A stretch of 64,000 nucleotides of DNA from a virus. The position numbers and the translations under genes are program-made. The DNA is taken from IMG/VR virus record IMGVR_UViG_3300049048_000052, positions 1 through 64,000 of that record, one strand, 5' to 3'. Shown one piece after another: positions 16,633 to 27,786 of the stretch. Positions within the stretch are counted from its first letter, which is position 1, and every line of letters starts with the position of its first letter. The notes beneath the pieces are model-generated. The model worked only from the letters and a program-made list of their open reading frames with translations. It searched no databases and was not told the origin of the DNA.

Positions 16633-19600
16633 TTGTTTTCTGAAGAAGAAGAGAAGCGATCTAGTTTAGAGTTATTGATGGGTAGGCTTAGAGGGGAGGA
16701 ATCATCTGATGATGCCCTAAGTCTAGCGGTAAGGCACCACATCTATTATGGAGGTGGTAGTGATAGCTTCATGGCTAGATACAATAGAATGGCGGATGAG
16801 AACCCCTCAGATGAGCCTAGACTCTTTGGAGATCTAAGCACACTTAGCGGTGAATTTGAACTAGATGAGAACTCTCTGAATCAGAGTATAAGAGAAGTAA
16901 CAGCGTACTCTGCATTCTCATCCTTTGATAAGGATATGCAGAATGTATTAGGTAATGGTGCTAATGCTTTAAAGAGATTACATGGTAGGTTCTACTTTGG
17001 TAGTAAGACCCAGGATGCCACCTTTGCATCTAAGAATGTCTACGACACGATATATCGTCCATTCTCTATAGATGCAGATAAAGAAGGATGGACTATAGCC
17101 CCTGAGAGTCCCTTGCATGGTATGCGGGAACATGTCCTCCAAACTATAGTTGATGCTGATGTTAATAGCGGTAGGGGTAACTTCGTTAATATAAGAAGTG
17201 AACTCAATCGTATGGTCCGGGGTAATCTATCTATTAATAAGAAGAACCTGGCACTTATAGATAAAAATACAGACGAAAGAATAGCAGGTATGATAGGTCA
17301 AAAGACCTATGTTAATAGACCCGGCATAGCGCCCTTCTTATCTATGATTCAGGGTGCTGATACTGAGATTGTTATAGATACTTACCAGTTCCAGAATAAA
17401 GCTATATCAGACTATTTATATAACTGGGTAACTAGAAAGGCCTTAGCAGGTGAGACCCCTAGACTGACGATCAGATTAGCTATGCCTAGGGATAAAGGTG
17501 TTGATAGCGCTACTAGCTATGACATTCTTGGACCTAACCTAATACAAATACTCAAGTTCAAACAATTAAAAGAGCAGTTAAATAATGACTTCCCTGATAG
17601 GGATTGGGATGACCTTATTAAGGTAGAGGTTGAGTCTGATGTACACCACTCTAAAATGTACTTCACTGATAGGGCTGCAGCTATAGGCTCCATCAACCTT
17701 ACTAGTCCTGTAGGATATAATCCTAATCAGGCAGGCTCCAACTATGAAATGATGAGAATATTTCATAGTGTAGCCCCTCAAGCTAGTATGGGGGACCTTA
17801 GGTCTGCTCTTACGGATCTTAAGATAAGACATACCTTAGGACTTAATAAGGAACAGTTAAGAGAAGAGTTCCTTTATAGACAGGTAAAAGATCTTAGGGA
17901 GCAAATGGAGAACCGTGTGAGAGGTTCCTCTATGAACTTCACTAATAGGAGAGGCCAACTAGGAATGGGTGGCGACATCTTTGAGCATCTAGAGAAGACA
18001 GTAGAGATGCTGGATGATCCTAGATTTATTGGTAGTAGATTAGGAGACATAATAGCAGGGGGCACTAAGTCTGATAAGTCTAGGGCTCGGTTTGCTAATA
18101 GGTCTGGTAGACTTGAACTCCATATGATACTAGACCAAGTAATGCTATTGCAGCATGCGGATGGTCTATTCAACACTATGGTGGAAGGTGAATTTGGTAG
18201 GTTCTCAGATGATCAGCTATCTAGGATGGATAGTACTGGAGCTAGGAGGGCAAGATATAAGAGGGTACAAAGTAAAGTATTACGTGCCCTTGCTGATAAT
18301 AGAGCGTTTATTGTAGCTGATGCTAGAAATCTAAGAGAGGGTGTTATAGATCCTCTTATGTTTGGTGCCTATGATGAGAGAACTGGTACTAATAGAGGAC
18401 CCCTAATAGCTAGAGAGGTATGGGAGCAGCACGACTATGACATAGCTAAGCTAGCTAGGAAGGCTACAGGATCAAGTGTTGATGAGAGGGTGTTATCCCT
18501 TAGTAACCAGTTCGGATTCTCTAATGAGACTTCACTCCAAGTACTGGCATTGGCTAGTGGAAATATTAGGGCTGCAGGTGTTCCTAGACAGCACGTTAAA
18601 GCTTATAGCCTGATGGCTAGATTGGATGATAGGAAGGGGGCCCCTAATCTAGTAGCACTAAGCTCCTATATGGGTAGCTCCAACTTGGGTCTATATTCAT
18701 CCCCTATGAGGGGTATTGATGACCTAGGCTCCTCTATGGACTCTGATCATCTTAGCCATGAAATTGGTCTAACTATGATGATGGGTCAGGTTAGATCCAT
18801 GATGGACTTCAATACTACTAGTGAGTATGCACTCAGCAGTAGTCAAGAATATGTTGAGATGCAGAGGTACTTCCTACCTAATTGGAGCTTAGCTATGAGT
18901 CAATTAGGGGTGTCAGCTATAGAGAATAAGAACTTCATGGAGGTCCGTAGCAGGAGTCTATGGGAGGGTAACGTTGATAGTAAATCTCTAGTAGGACTGA
19001 GAGATGGCATCCATAATATGATGCGCTCTATGAAGATAGACGAATCTGTATACAGTATAGGTACTGTAACAGATGGATCTAGCCAAAAGGTTATAGGTCT
19101 AGAACTTAGTTTAGATGCTAGGGCCTTAGCTGGCTTTGGTAAAGGCTTTGAAGGTCTACATGGTGAGAGCCGTAGGATAAGTTATAGATTCACTACCCTT
19201 AAAGGGGCGGGTGCTGATCCTATGGTCTATGCAATAGATCAAGGTAAGATTATTGGCAGATCTTTATTTGTTAATAATAGTGATGTAGAACTACCTATTC
19301 TAGATAGGACTATACAAAGTAAGTCCAGTACAGTACTTAACTCTATAGATAATACTTTAGCCTTCATAGCTACCCTAGCTGCGGAGGTAACACATAGAGC
19401 GCTTATAGATAAACCTCGTAAGACATTTGAATCCTTAGATGGCAAGGCGCAGAGAGTAGCCATAGGAGATTACCTAGCTCGTCTTGCGGGTATTAGAGGC
19501 GGTCAATTAGAGGGTCTTTATAATACTGATGTCCTAACTGATGAACATGCTCTCAAGTTAGCGGAGGAGATTAATAAACGTCTGCTCTATGGTAATGAGA

Positions 19601-22600
19601 GTATGAAGCGTGCAGCAGCATTGGCTGGTATAGATTATTCTCAGCAGGCTAGAGCAAAAGATGTTAATACATTAGTTGCTAGTATACAAAGTCTAGCTAA
19701 GGAAGCTGAAGCTATTGCAGTACACAGGAAATTAGATAAGAGTGGATATCGTAGGGCACAGCTGATAGGTTCAGGTGGTACCTCAATCATAGATCAGATG
19801 ATGTCCATGATTACAGAGAAGGGATATGCTGATCTACTCTTAGACGTAGTTAGTCATACTAATGGTATGGACTATTACAGTTCTATGTCTGCTGATATAG
19901 AAAAGGTTAAGAAAATGCTTATGGAGCCTTTTCTTACTTTTGGTCAGCATAATATATATGGTTCCTCTCAGTCTTACTTTAGATTGGGAGTAAGGGGTGT
20001 GTCTAATGCACCTCAATATAGGGATGCTATAAGTATGGCTAGGGAGGGTAATCCTATGGCCGCCTATGCACTACCTTCCTTAGCACTAACTTATGGACCT
20101 ACTACCAATCTAAGGGCTAATGGGCTTATTAGAAGTATTGCTGATAAGTCATCTATTAACTTTGGAGTGGGAGAGGGCCTAAGCTTCTTTAACACTCCTA
20201 CTCAAGTCGTGGGTGATGTAACCAGTGCTGAGATATTATCGTTCCTCTCTGTAGGTAGTCTTGTAAGAAGAGAGGAAATAGAGAACTATATTAAGTCTGT
20301 AGATCCTAAGGCTAATACTCAGGCTCTACTTAGTAAGGCATTTGGGGATAGTCAGGAGATGTTCTCCTTCACCTTTGATACGGTTAAGAAGGTAGCACAG
20401 GTACCTCAGAGACTTAAGAATGCTGTAGGTGCTAGACCCTTATACGATATAAGTGAGAATGCTCAGAGGGTATTAGAAGATCCTATGAGTGGTGAGGCAG
20501 CTACCTTAGGTAGAGATTATGTATGGAAGCTAAGGGAAGAGCTAAAGCTTCACTTCCGTAGACAGATAAATATAGACCTTGTAACTGATGAGGTAACTAG
20601 AGCAGCCCTTGAGAGGGAGATGGAAAACAAGATAGATGCTCTAGTACAACCTGATATGGATATCGGGGCTTACTTTGGTGGTCAGATAAGAAGGATACTG
20701 TCTCAACCTTTAGCTGAACTCGTTAAGAGGGAGAGAGATGAGATAGAACAGCTCTTAGGTACTGAGGTTAATACTAGTACTATAGGATCTGAATTACTTA
20801 GAGTAAGAATGCTAAGGGCTGATATGTATGGCAGCTCTTATAGAGGTGTTATAGGAGGATCTAGAAGGCATGGTGCCCCAGTGGCCCTCGTACAGCTAAC
20901 AGGCGGTTACTCTGATTACTTCTATGCTAACCCCATGTTTGGGGGGTCCCAAGGTATGAGACAAGGTCTCTTAGAGAGAGCAGAGAAGAGAGTCAAGGCT
21001 TCTATGTTATCTACTGATTGGCAGGAGAAGACAGGTGTTCTTATTCAGCCTGGTTATACTATTAGACTAGATAAGAAGACTGGTACTGCATCAGTATTTG
21101 ATGAGAGGGGTAATTGGGTAAGGGCTATAGATAGCAGGGATCAGATGGATGCTATTGAGAAAGTAGTAGAGAATACTGATATTAATGGCTTACCCTCCTT
21201 TGCCAACGTACAGGCTACATCTAGTAACAGATTGGGTGAGGATAGTGTTGAACTAATATTAAGATTCGAACAACAGAGTCCTGCCTCTGTTGATAAATAT
21301 CAGATGAACTTCGAAGCCACCTATGTAAGAAGTATTAAACCTGGGGGTGGTCGAAGGGTTGAAGGTAACTGGGCCGGTGCGCTGGTTAAGGGCGTAGCTG
21401 TCTTTACTAGACATGATAATGAGTACTCCTTCTTTGGTGGAATACTGGATCAATTGAATCAAATGCCTACCACAACGTTTGGTGGTCAGTTGGACATAAG
21501 GAATGTATTCGGTCTACTTAGCCCTGCTAACCTTAAGTCCTTTGTTTATGGACATGGTGCTGAACTGCTAACTGATAACCGTAAGAGAACTGGCTTGCTT
21601 AATGCCTATAATGATGCTGCGGTTACCAGTGGGAGTGCTGAAGCTGAGAGAGTAAGTAAGAGATTAGCAGCTGCTATACTCTTAGGTTTTGGTACCTCTA
21701 TGATAGAGAGTAGTGCCGAGGCCAATGCTATTAAGCAGAATCTATATAGGGCCGCAGCTCAGGGGGAATTGGGTGAGTACTTCCAAGGTGTGGCAGCAGC
21801 TACGGGACTGCTAGAGTTTAAGGATGAACGTGGTCAGGTTATGGATGCGGCTAGTGTATTTACTAGTGAGGCGTCCTTCAAGGTTGCTCAGACACCTCTA
21901 CTAGCTGCCATTACATCTGAGGATATAATGCAGGCCATTAATGGATCTGGGGGTAGACTGTTTGATAAGTTAAGCACTGCTATTACTAATGCAGCTAAGG
22001 AGGCTGAGGGTACTGGCTATATGGTAGCTGGAGACTTCAGACATCAACAAGCAGGCATATTACTTACAGCGTTAGATATATTTGATCAGCTATCCGTACA
22101 GGTTGATAGGAAGAGAGGACGTAACCTTGTTACTCTGCCTACTGACTTTAATGTTAAGAATGCATCTGTTAGAGCTCAGCTAGCGGCTATAGTAGGTATG
22201 GGCCTTAATGATATGGAGGATGAGACTAAGGTAGAGAATATACTGGGTAGTATGCTTAGTAAGGCACCAGTGTTAAGACTATTCATGGATCTATCTTTCT
22301 CTCACTCTAAGGAACCTGTAAGTACTAAGATGACCGGTAAGCTTGAAATGCAGCACCTCATTAAGCCCCTACAGATGTTAGCGGGTGAGTTTGCTGATAA
22401 TAAGAGCTTGGATAAGATGAGGGTCACCATAGCCAACATGTTCGCTGCTATTAGCCACGGCTCTCTGTATCAATATGTAGCCGCAGGGGACTTACCTAGT
22501 AAGAATACAATTGTAGATATAACTGATCCCTTTGTCAGGACTCCAATGTTCAAACAGAGAATGTTGGGTATATATGGCACAGGGCTACATACGGATAAGT

Positions 22601-25600
22601 TCGAGCAGCTTAGGAAGGAGTACGGACAATATACTGAGGAACTACAAGTCCTCATAAGAGATAAGACAGTATCAGCTGATAGACATGAGGTCAAGGTCAT
22701 AATGACTAAGCTGGCTACTGTACAGGGTCAACTTTTAGAGCTGGCTAGATATTACCAACTGTTTGAGGATAAACCTGCCTCGGTTGGTATATCTAATGCA
22801 GTAGTAGGGGCCATGAATAATCCTAGATTTGGATTCTTTGTGCCCTACATGGAACCTATCATGTCTGAACATGGCGTCATCCTTAAGGTAGATAAGACTA
22901 GAGGTTTCTATAGCTTTATGCCATCTGGAGATGACATAAGACTAATGGGGGCCCAGTTTGGTAATTATATAGACCGTATAGTTCAAGCAACTATAGTGCT
23001 GCAATCAGGCTTTGCTCCTGGAGGACCCCTAGATGATATGTTTACTCGCATGTCTAAGATTAGGGGAAGTACCCATATAGCTATGAGTAATGAAGAATGG
23101 CAGCATCTGGATAGATTCTATAAGACAGCCCTTGAGATGCCTGCCCTATTAGCTGATGCTGCCTCAGGTACTAGGTTACAAAGAGCAACTGGTGCTGCCA
23201 TACCCTTTAGAGGTGGAGTGAGTACCCCTGCGGCCTCTGGTTTAGTACCTCCTGAAATGGTGGTGCTTGCTAGTGAGACATTAGCTAAACATGGCCTTAG
23301 AGTATCTGAGACTAAATGGAGAATGTTAGAGGATACTGATGCAGAGATGTCCAGAACTCATAGCACTCTCCAGAGTCTTGCTTATGAGTCTATGTCTCAG
23401 GCCGATAAGAACATAATAGAGAATAAGAGAAAGTTCCTAACAGGTCAGAGATTCGCATTAACTGAGGGTTTATCTGAACAGGGTACCAAGGGTCTACTAG
23501 ATAGGGCCCTAAAGGAAAGCCGTGAGCTAGCAGAAGACTATAGCAATGCGATGACCTTTACTGACCTGAAAGAAAGACAGAGACATCTAGGTAAGGTCTT
23601 TGGTAGGGCCGATCGTATGGCTAGACGTTTCAGCACTACTGTCTATGATCTGAATAAGAGAGGGGACTCCTTCGCTCAGCTGGCCGCCATCAGTGAGATG
23701 GAAATATGGAAGTCGCAGGCTAGAATATCTAGTCTAGAGGCACAGAACCAGGTAACTCCATTATCAAGTAAGGCTGCTGAAATACTAGATGCTGAAAGGA
23801 ATCAGCTCCGTATGTTTAAGGAGCTACCCTTCTATGTAACCAACTTTACCTTGGGTAGTGCTAACTCTGCCAGGAAAACTATGGAGGTTAGCCACCTAGC
23901 ACTTGAGGGTAAGCTAAGAGGTAATATTGTTAGAAGCATAATGTCTGCTGATATTACTAAGGAGATATTCGAGCTGGATGCAGATCACAGGACAGACTTC
24001 CTTGATTATAAGTTAACTACTCTAATAGATCATCTGGAGACTGCTAATGCTAAGAGGGATAATCCTGGTCCTCATGTGAAAGAAAGTGTTAGAGCTATGA
24101 GGAGTAGCCGTCTAGGAGGTGAGGCGGATTATAATAATCGTTTAGCTAGTAGGCTCGTAGATATTAGGGATAGGGTTAGAAGGGGTGGTACTAAGACGGC
24201 TGATGTCCTGGCTGAGATCAATGCTGCTTATGCTATGTATGACGTAAGTGGCGTATCATCTGCTATAGGCTTCCGTTCTCCTCCCTTTGGTTCTACTGAG
24301 CCCCAATTACAGATACTAGATGTCCTAAGGGATATAGCGGTAGTGAATGAGTATGCCCAAGGTATTGATGGGGGTAGTGGTAGATTAATCCAATACAGTG
24401 GGGCTGATGAGAGAAATGCATCATTGACCCTACTAAGTCCTATATCTATCCTAACTATGAACTTGGGTGACTTTGATGGTGACCCTTATACATTCATATT
24501 CTCTGAGCTACAAGGGTTAGAGCATAAGGTGATGGAGAAGAAGGATAATATTAAGATGCTCCAGTTTAGAAGGTCTAAGTGGAGTAAGGAACTATCACGC
24601 TTAGAACCAGATACCTTGGATTACGAAGATCTGAAGACTAGGGTTGATAATACTGAGAAACAGATCCTAAAGAATGAGGAGGAGATACCAAGGATCAGAT
24701 TAAAGATTAAGGAGATGGATGAACATCTACAAAGAGATATTATAGATAAGGGTGTGGCCCATAAACAGGTCGCGGCCTATATGGGTATCAATGCTAAATA
24801 CTTATTAACTGAGAGTCAGGGTGGTTATCTGGCTGACTCTGATAAATTAGATGCTAATGTCTTGTTCACCTTTATTGAACAGGGTAGAGGTTTGTATCCT
24901 GGTATAGATGATAAATATAAGAGTATCGATACACTCTACAAAGCCTTAGATCGACTCATAGAACCTACCTCCATGAGTGGGCCTATGAACCTTAATATGC
25001 ACCTATCTAGTATAGAAGCCCTAAAGAGTAGGGCCGCTGAGCTAGCTCAGGATATGAGTGATAACAGTGGTGGGGTATACGAACGTATTATCAATAACAA
25101 TGAGGTAGCTAGCGCGGTATTTGCGGAGTTACAGAACTTTGTTAATACTTATGAGGATTCAACCTCAGTTGAGATTGAGGACTACAAGTCAGGCTTAGCA
25201 GATCAGACTGTCAGCATGTACTATAAGATGCTTGGCACTAATGAGTTCCAGAAGATGATGAAGAGGGCTGGGGGAACTCAGATGGAGCTCTCCACGTATG
25301 ACATGCTAACAAAGGTCTTGGGTAAGGCGGGTGGTGATATCCTTGGTAAGACCTATAACTCTATAGTAGGTACTCTATTCGCTGATAGTCCTATGTTGGC
25401 AGTGGGTCATGTACTGACTAGGAGTGATGAGGTTAGCTCTGGGGTTGAGCAATATATAGATAATCTTATAAATACAGGTAAGTTAAGCGGAGATGAATGG
25501 TCTACCGGGGCCGACTTTATAGAGAATATAAAGACTAGTATGTCTAATGCAGAGCAGCTACAGGGATTCATGAAAGATATCCAGCAGCTACTCAGAGATA

Positions 25601-27786
25601 GTATTAAGTTAAAGGGTGGTACTAATATTCTTAGTGCTTTGAGAGATAAGGCTCAACAATATGAGGATCCCAACCTAGACGATGCAGGTAGAACAAGGGT
25701 TCTAAATGACATTGTTAAGGATATAGGTCCAGGACCTGGTCTCAAGTCATTAATGAGGCTTGATAGCTTTGTTAATAATATTAATGGTAGTATCTCTGAC
25801 TTTGAGTTAGCAGATGAGTTTGGAGTGTCCAAACTCGGGGATGAGTACGCATATATAACAGGAACTCTACAGGCAGCTGATCTTATTAATGAATCAGACC
25901 CCACTAAGGCTTATAGGACTAATAAAATGGTAGCCGCCTATAAGACTGTTAGAGATATCCAGCATATGGTTACTGCTTTTAACTTCGAGAGAGGTAGCAG
26001 TAGCAAGCAGTTCATGGATAACTTTATAAGGGTAGAGGAGAGAAGGGGCCAAAAGGATGTAATACTAGATAAGTTTAGAAATAGGAGTAATGCTGAGTTT
26101 GGTGAGTATAGTAGAGCATTAGCATCTTACAACGATGATGATCTTACTCCTAAGCCTAATGATAGCTATGATGATAGATTAACTGCTTTTGAGCAGAAGT
26201 ATGGAGAGTCTGGGCTGCTATTGTTCGCACATATGTATGAACAAAGCAAGGCTGGAACTAGAGGAGTCTTTGGAGAGTTCGGTCAGAACTTACTAGCCTT
26301 TGCACATAAGGATAGTATCAGGAAGACTCTAACTAATGTTATGGAAGGAAGATCAGAGACTATAGCAATGCCTGCCACTATGGATCAGGATATATTCACC
26401 TCTGATATAACCTTAACCCTAATGAACCTGGCCTCTACTAATAAGCTGGATCCTTCAGCCGCAGCCTTATTCTATCAGAGTATGGAAGGTCTCCTTAAGG
26501 TAGGGGGTATAGCATCAGATCCTAAAGATGTGTTGATGAATATCCTATCCTCTACCACTAGGAACAATAATGGTAATGAGGCTGCTACTAAAATAAGTGC
26601 TCAGATAGGGGCTCTTAATATGTTAGAACAAGAGGGCAGTGAGTTTAGACTTACCTTTAGTCAAGGTGGGCAGGAACATACTGCTATCTATAGCAGCCTC
26701 TTGGATTATCTACAGCAGTCCCTTACTGAAACAAGGGCAGGTCTAGAGAGTAAGATGATCCAAAGCTTCGTGAAGACTATTATTAATGATGGAGTATCTA
26801 GTGGTAGAAAGCCTAAGAATGCTAGAGAGTTCGCTACCTATATTCTTAAACCTAAGGGTTCGGATTCAGATACTGAGCCTGATGAGGCTATGATTACTAA
26901 GATAGTTGAGAATATAGAATCTATGTCCGAAGTAGATTCTATATTTAAGGAGAATGTTAGTACTAAACCTGTTCTAGAAGGCAAATATGCTGAGGTAGCC
27001 CGTAAGAGTATTAGTCGTATGGCTAGTGAGGATAAAGCCAATACTATGGACCTAATACTACCGGCATTCTTAAGTATTATGGGTCAAGCCATTGCTAGTG
27101 GATCTGTTGAACCTGAGGCTTTTCAAGATGTTGTTGGTTCTACGTTAGTGGCCGCAGCATACAGTAGACCTAACTTTGGTTCTAGGACTGCTACTGGTTT
27201 TATGGCTAATGTAGGTATAGGAAGTGCATTCAAATTCAGGATGGCAATTAATGAGGCGGGTGGGGATCCTGGTGAAGGCATAACCAGACTTATAGCTAGA
27301 GAACTAACCTTTAACGCAATAAGCGCTTGGGCTGCACCTAAGCTCACTAACCTAATGACTCAAAAGCTATTCGGAGCTAGACCTCAAACCCTAGATAGGG
27401 ATTACCATGAGGGTAGTAGGAACGTAGCAGGTATGATGAGTGGTGCAGTACTATCAGCCGCACTAGGAGTACTAGGAGGTAACGTAGCCTCTGGTGTTGT
27501 AGGAATGATGAGCACTGTACCTACTGCTAATCTAGTGGATACTGCGCTTGATTATATAGCAGTTAAAGCCAGAGCTATAGGAGCTCAAACGTTCCTAGAG
27601 GAATCTGATGCTATTAATATATTTAATGAGGAAGATGGAGAGTCTGTAGATGCAATATACTCAGATGAACCTATATCTTTCTATGGATCTAATCCTCAAT
27701 CCTTAGCAGAGGCTGTATATACGGATAACACTATGGATACTATTGTGGTGGAGCCCGTCAATTTGTTTGAGGATTATGATTCTTAG
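16633..27786 (+). CDS. Giant virion protein, candidate single-chain DxDGD RNA polymerase with PLD-type domain
   Basis: The 3717-residue product starts at TTG, 8 nt after GAGGGG. Earlier in-frame codons are closed by a TAA. Near the N terminus a phospholipase-D/Nuc HKD motif is complete (H339, K341, D346, G352-S-x-N355), though only one copy is seen. Residues 2613-2617 are DFDGD in NLGDFDGDPYTFIF, preceded by LSPISILTMN and, further upstream, FRSPPFG. This order (R-x-P, L-x-P, N, DFDGD) matches the catalytic barrel of RNA polymerase beta-prime and of crAss-like gp66/YonO-type single-chain polymerases, in which the three Asp bind Mg. A Gly/Ala-rich hydrophobic stretch near residues 3600-3635 could contact membrane during ejection. 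It stands alone on the plus strand among virion genes. A tape-measure or other ejected protein remains an alternative. Confidence 0.72.
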   Translation: MFSEEEEKRSSLELLMGRLRGEESSDDALSLAVRHHIYYGGGSDSFMARYNRMADENPSDEPRLFGDLSTLSGEFELDENSLNQSIREVTAYSAFSSFDKDMQNVLGNGANALKRLHGRFYFGSKTQDATFASKNVYDTIYRPFSIDADKEGWTIAPESPLHGMREHVLQTIVDADVNSGRGNFVNIRSELNRMVRGNLSINKKNLALIDKNTDERIAGMIGQKTYVNRPGIAPFLSMIQGADTEIVIDTYQFQNKAISDYLYNWVTRKALAGETPRLTIRLAMPRDKGVDSATSYDILGPNLIQILKFKQLKEQLNNDFPDRDWDDLIKVEVESDVHHSKMYFTDRAAAIGSINLTSPVGYNPNQAGSNYEMMRIFHSVAPQASMGDLRSALTDLKIRHTLGLNKEQLREEFLYRQVKDLREQMENRVRGSSMNFTNRRGQLGMGGDIFEHLEKTVEMLDDPRFIGSRLGDIIAGGTKSDKSRARFANRSGRLELHMILDQVMLLQHADGLFNTMVEGEFGRFSDDQLSRMDSTGARRARYKRVQSKVLRALADNRAFIVADARNLREGVIDPLMFGAYDERTGTNRGPLIAREVWEQHDYDIAKLARKATGSSVDERVLSLSNQFGFSNETSLQVLALASGNIRAAGVPRQHVKAYSLMARLDDRKGAPNLVALSSYMGSSNLGLYSSPMRGIDDLGSSMDSDHLSHEIGLTMMMGQVRSMMDFNTTSEYALSSSQEYVEMQRYFLPNWSLAMSQLGVSAIENKNFMEVRSRSLWEGNVDSKSLVGLRDGIHNMMRSMKIDESVYSIGTVTDGSSQKVIGLELSLDARALAGFGKGFEGLHGESRRISYRFTTLKGAGADPMVYAIDQGKIIGRSLFVNNSDVELPILDRTIQSKSSTVLNSIDNTLAFIATLAAEVTHRALIDKPRKTFESLDGKAQRVAIGDYLARLAGIRGGQLEGLYNTDVLTDEHALKLAEEINKRLLYGNESMKRAAALAGIDYSQQARAKDVNTLVASIQSLAKEAEAIAVHRKLDKSGYRRAQLIGSGGTSIIDQMMSMITEKGYADLLLDVVSHTNGMDYYSSMSADIEKVKKMLMEPFLTFGQHNIYGSSQSYFRLGVRGVSNAPQYRDAISMAREGNPMAAYALPSLALTYGPTTNLRANGLIRSIADKSSINFGVGEGLSFFNTPTQVVGDVTSAEILSFLSVGSLVRREEIENYIKSVDPKANTQALLSKAFGDSQEMFSFTFDTVKKVAQVPQRLKNAVGARPLYDISENAQRVLEDPMSGEAATLGRDYVWKLREELKLHFRRQINIDLVTDEVTRAALEREMENKIDALVQPDMDIGAYFGGQIRRILSQPLAELVKRERDEIEQLLGTEVNTSTIGSELLRVRMLRADMYGSSYRGVIGGSRRHGAPVALVQLTGGYSDYFYANPMFGGSQGMRQGLLERAEKRVKASMLSTDWQEKTGVLIQPGYTIRLDKKTGTASVFDERGNWVRAIDSRDQMDAIEKVVENTDINGLPSFANVQATSSNRLGEDSVELILRFEQQSPASVDKYQMNFEATYVRSIKPGGGRRVEGNWAGALVKGVAVFTRHDNEYSFFGGILDQLNQMPTTTFGGQLDIRNVFGLLSPANLKSFVYGHGAELLTDNRKRTGLLNAYNDAAVTSGSAEAERVSKRLAAAILLGFGTSMIESSAEANAIKQNLYRAAAQGELGEYFQGVAAATGLLEFKDERGQVMDAASVFTSEASFKVAQTPLLAAITSEDIMQAINGSGGRLFDKLSTAITNAAKEAEGTGYMVAGDFRHQQAGILLTALDIFDQLSVQVDRKRGRNLVTLPTDFNVKNASVRAQLAAIVGMGLNDMEDETKVENILGSMLSKAPVLRLFMDLSFSHSKEPVSTKMTGKLEMQHLIKPLQMLAGEFADNKSLDKMRVTIANMFAAISHGSLYQYVAAGDLPSKNTIVDITDPFVRTPMFKQRMLGIYGTGLHTDKFEQLRKEYGQYTEELQVLIRDKTVSADRHEVKVIMTKLATVQGQLLELARYYQLFEDKPASVGISNAVVGAMNNPRFGFFVPYMEPIMSEHGVILKVDKTRGFYSFMPSGDDIRLMGAQFGNYIDRIVQATIVLQSGFAPGGPLDDMFTRMSKIRGSTHIAMSNEEWQHLDRFYKTALEMPALLADAASGTRLQRATGAAIPFRGGVSTPAASGLVPPEMVVLASETLAKHGLRVSETKWRMLEDTDAEMSRTHSTLQSLAYESMSQADKNIIENKRKFLTGQRFALTEGLSEQGTKGLLDRALKESRELAEDYSNAMTFTDLKERQRHLGKVFGRADRMARRFSTTVYDLNKRGDSFAQLAAISEMEIWKSQARISSLEAQNQVTPLSSKAAEILDAERNQLRMFKELPFYVTNFTLGSANSARKTMEVSHLALEGKLRGNIVRSIMSADITKEIFELDADHRTDFLDYKLTTLIDHLETANAKRDNPGPHVKESVRAMRSSRLGGEADYNNRLASRLVDIRDRVRRGGTKTADVLAEINAAYAMYDVSGVSSAIGFRSPPFGSTEPQLQILDVLRDIAVVNEYAQGIDGGSGRLIQYSGADERNASLTLLSPISILTMNLGDFDGDPYTFIFSELQGLEHKVMEKKDNIKMLQFRRSKWSKELSRLEPDTLDYEDLKTRVDNTEKQILKNEEEIPRIRLKIKEMDEHLQRDIIDKGVAHKQVAAYMGINAKYLLTESQGGYLADSDKLDANVLFTFIEQGRGLYPGIDDKYKSIDTLYKALDRLIEPTSMSGPMNLNMHLSSIEALKSRAAELAQDMSDNSGGVYERIINNNEVASAVFAELQNFVNTYEDSTSVEIEDYKSGLADQTVSMYYKMLGTNEFQKMMKRAGGTQMELSTYDMLTKVLGKAGGDILGKTYNSIVGTLFADSPMLAVGHVLTRSDEVSSGVEQYIDNLINTGKLSGDEWSTGADFIENIKTSMSNAEQLQGFMKDIQQLLRDSIKLKGGTNILSALRDKAQQYEDPNLDDAGRTRVLNDIVKDIGPGPGLKSLMRLDSFVNNINGSISDFELADEFGVSKLGDEYAYITGTLQAADLINESDPTKAYRTNKMVAAYKTVRDIQHMVTAFNFERGSSSKQFMDNFIRVEERRGQKDVILDKFRNRSNAEFGEYSRALASYNDDDLTPKPNDSYDDRLTAFEQKYGESGLLLFAHMYEQSKAGTRGVFGEFGQNLLAFAHKDSIRKTLTNVMEGRSETIAMPATMDQDIFTSDITLTLMNLASTNKLDPSAAALFYQSMEGLLKVGGIASDPKDVLMNILSSTTRNNNGNEAATKISAQIGALNMLEQEGSEFRLTFSQGGQEHTAIYSSLLDYLQQSLTETRAGLESKMIQSFVKTIINDGVSSGRKPKNAREFATYILKPKGSDSDTEPDEAMITKIVENIESMSEVDSIFKENVSTKPVLEGKYAEVARKSISRMASEDKANTMDLILPAFLSIMGQAIASGSVEPEAFQDVVGSTLVAAAYSRPNFGSRTATGFMANVGIGSAFKFRMAINEAGGDPGEGITRLIARELTFNAISAWAAPKLTNLMTQKLFGARPQTLDRDYHEGSRNVAGMMSGAVLSAALGVLGGNVASGVVGMMSTVPTANLVDTALDYIAVKARAIGAQTFLEESDAINIFNEEDGESVDAIYSDEPISFYGSNPQSLAEAVYTDNTMDTIVVEPVNLFEDYDS

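Noticed and set aside
16633-27786. Giant protein as the tape measure protein
   Set aside because: It is not dominated by long helices, and it has polymerase-type and PLD-type motifs. It is kept only as an alternative in its entry.
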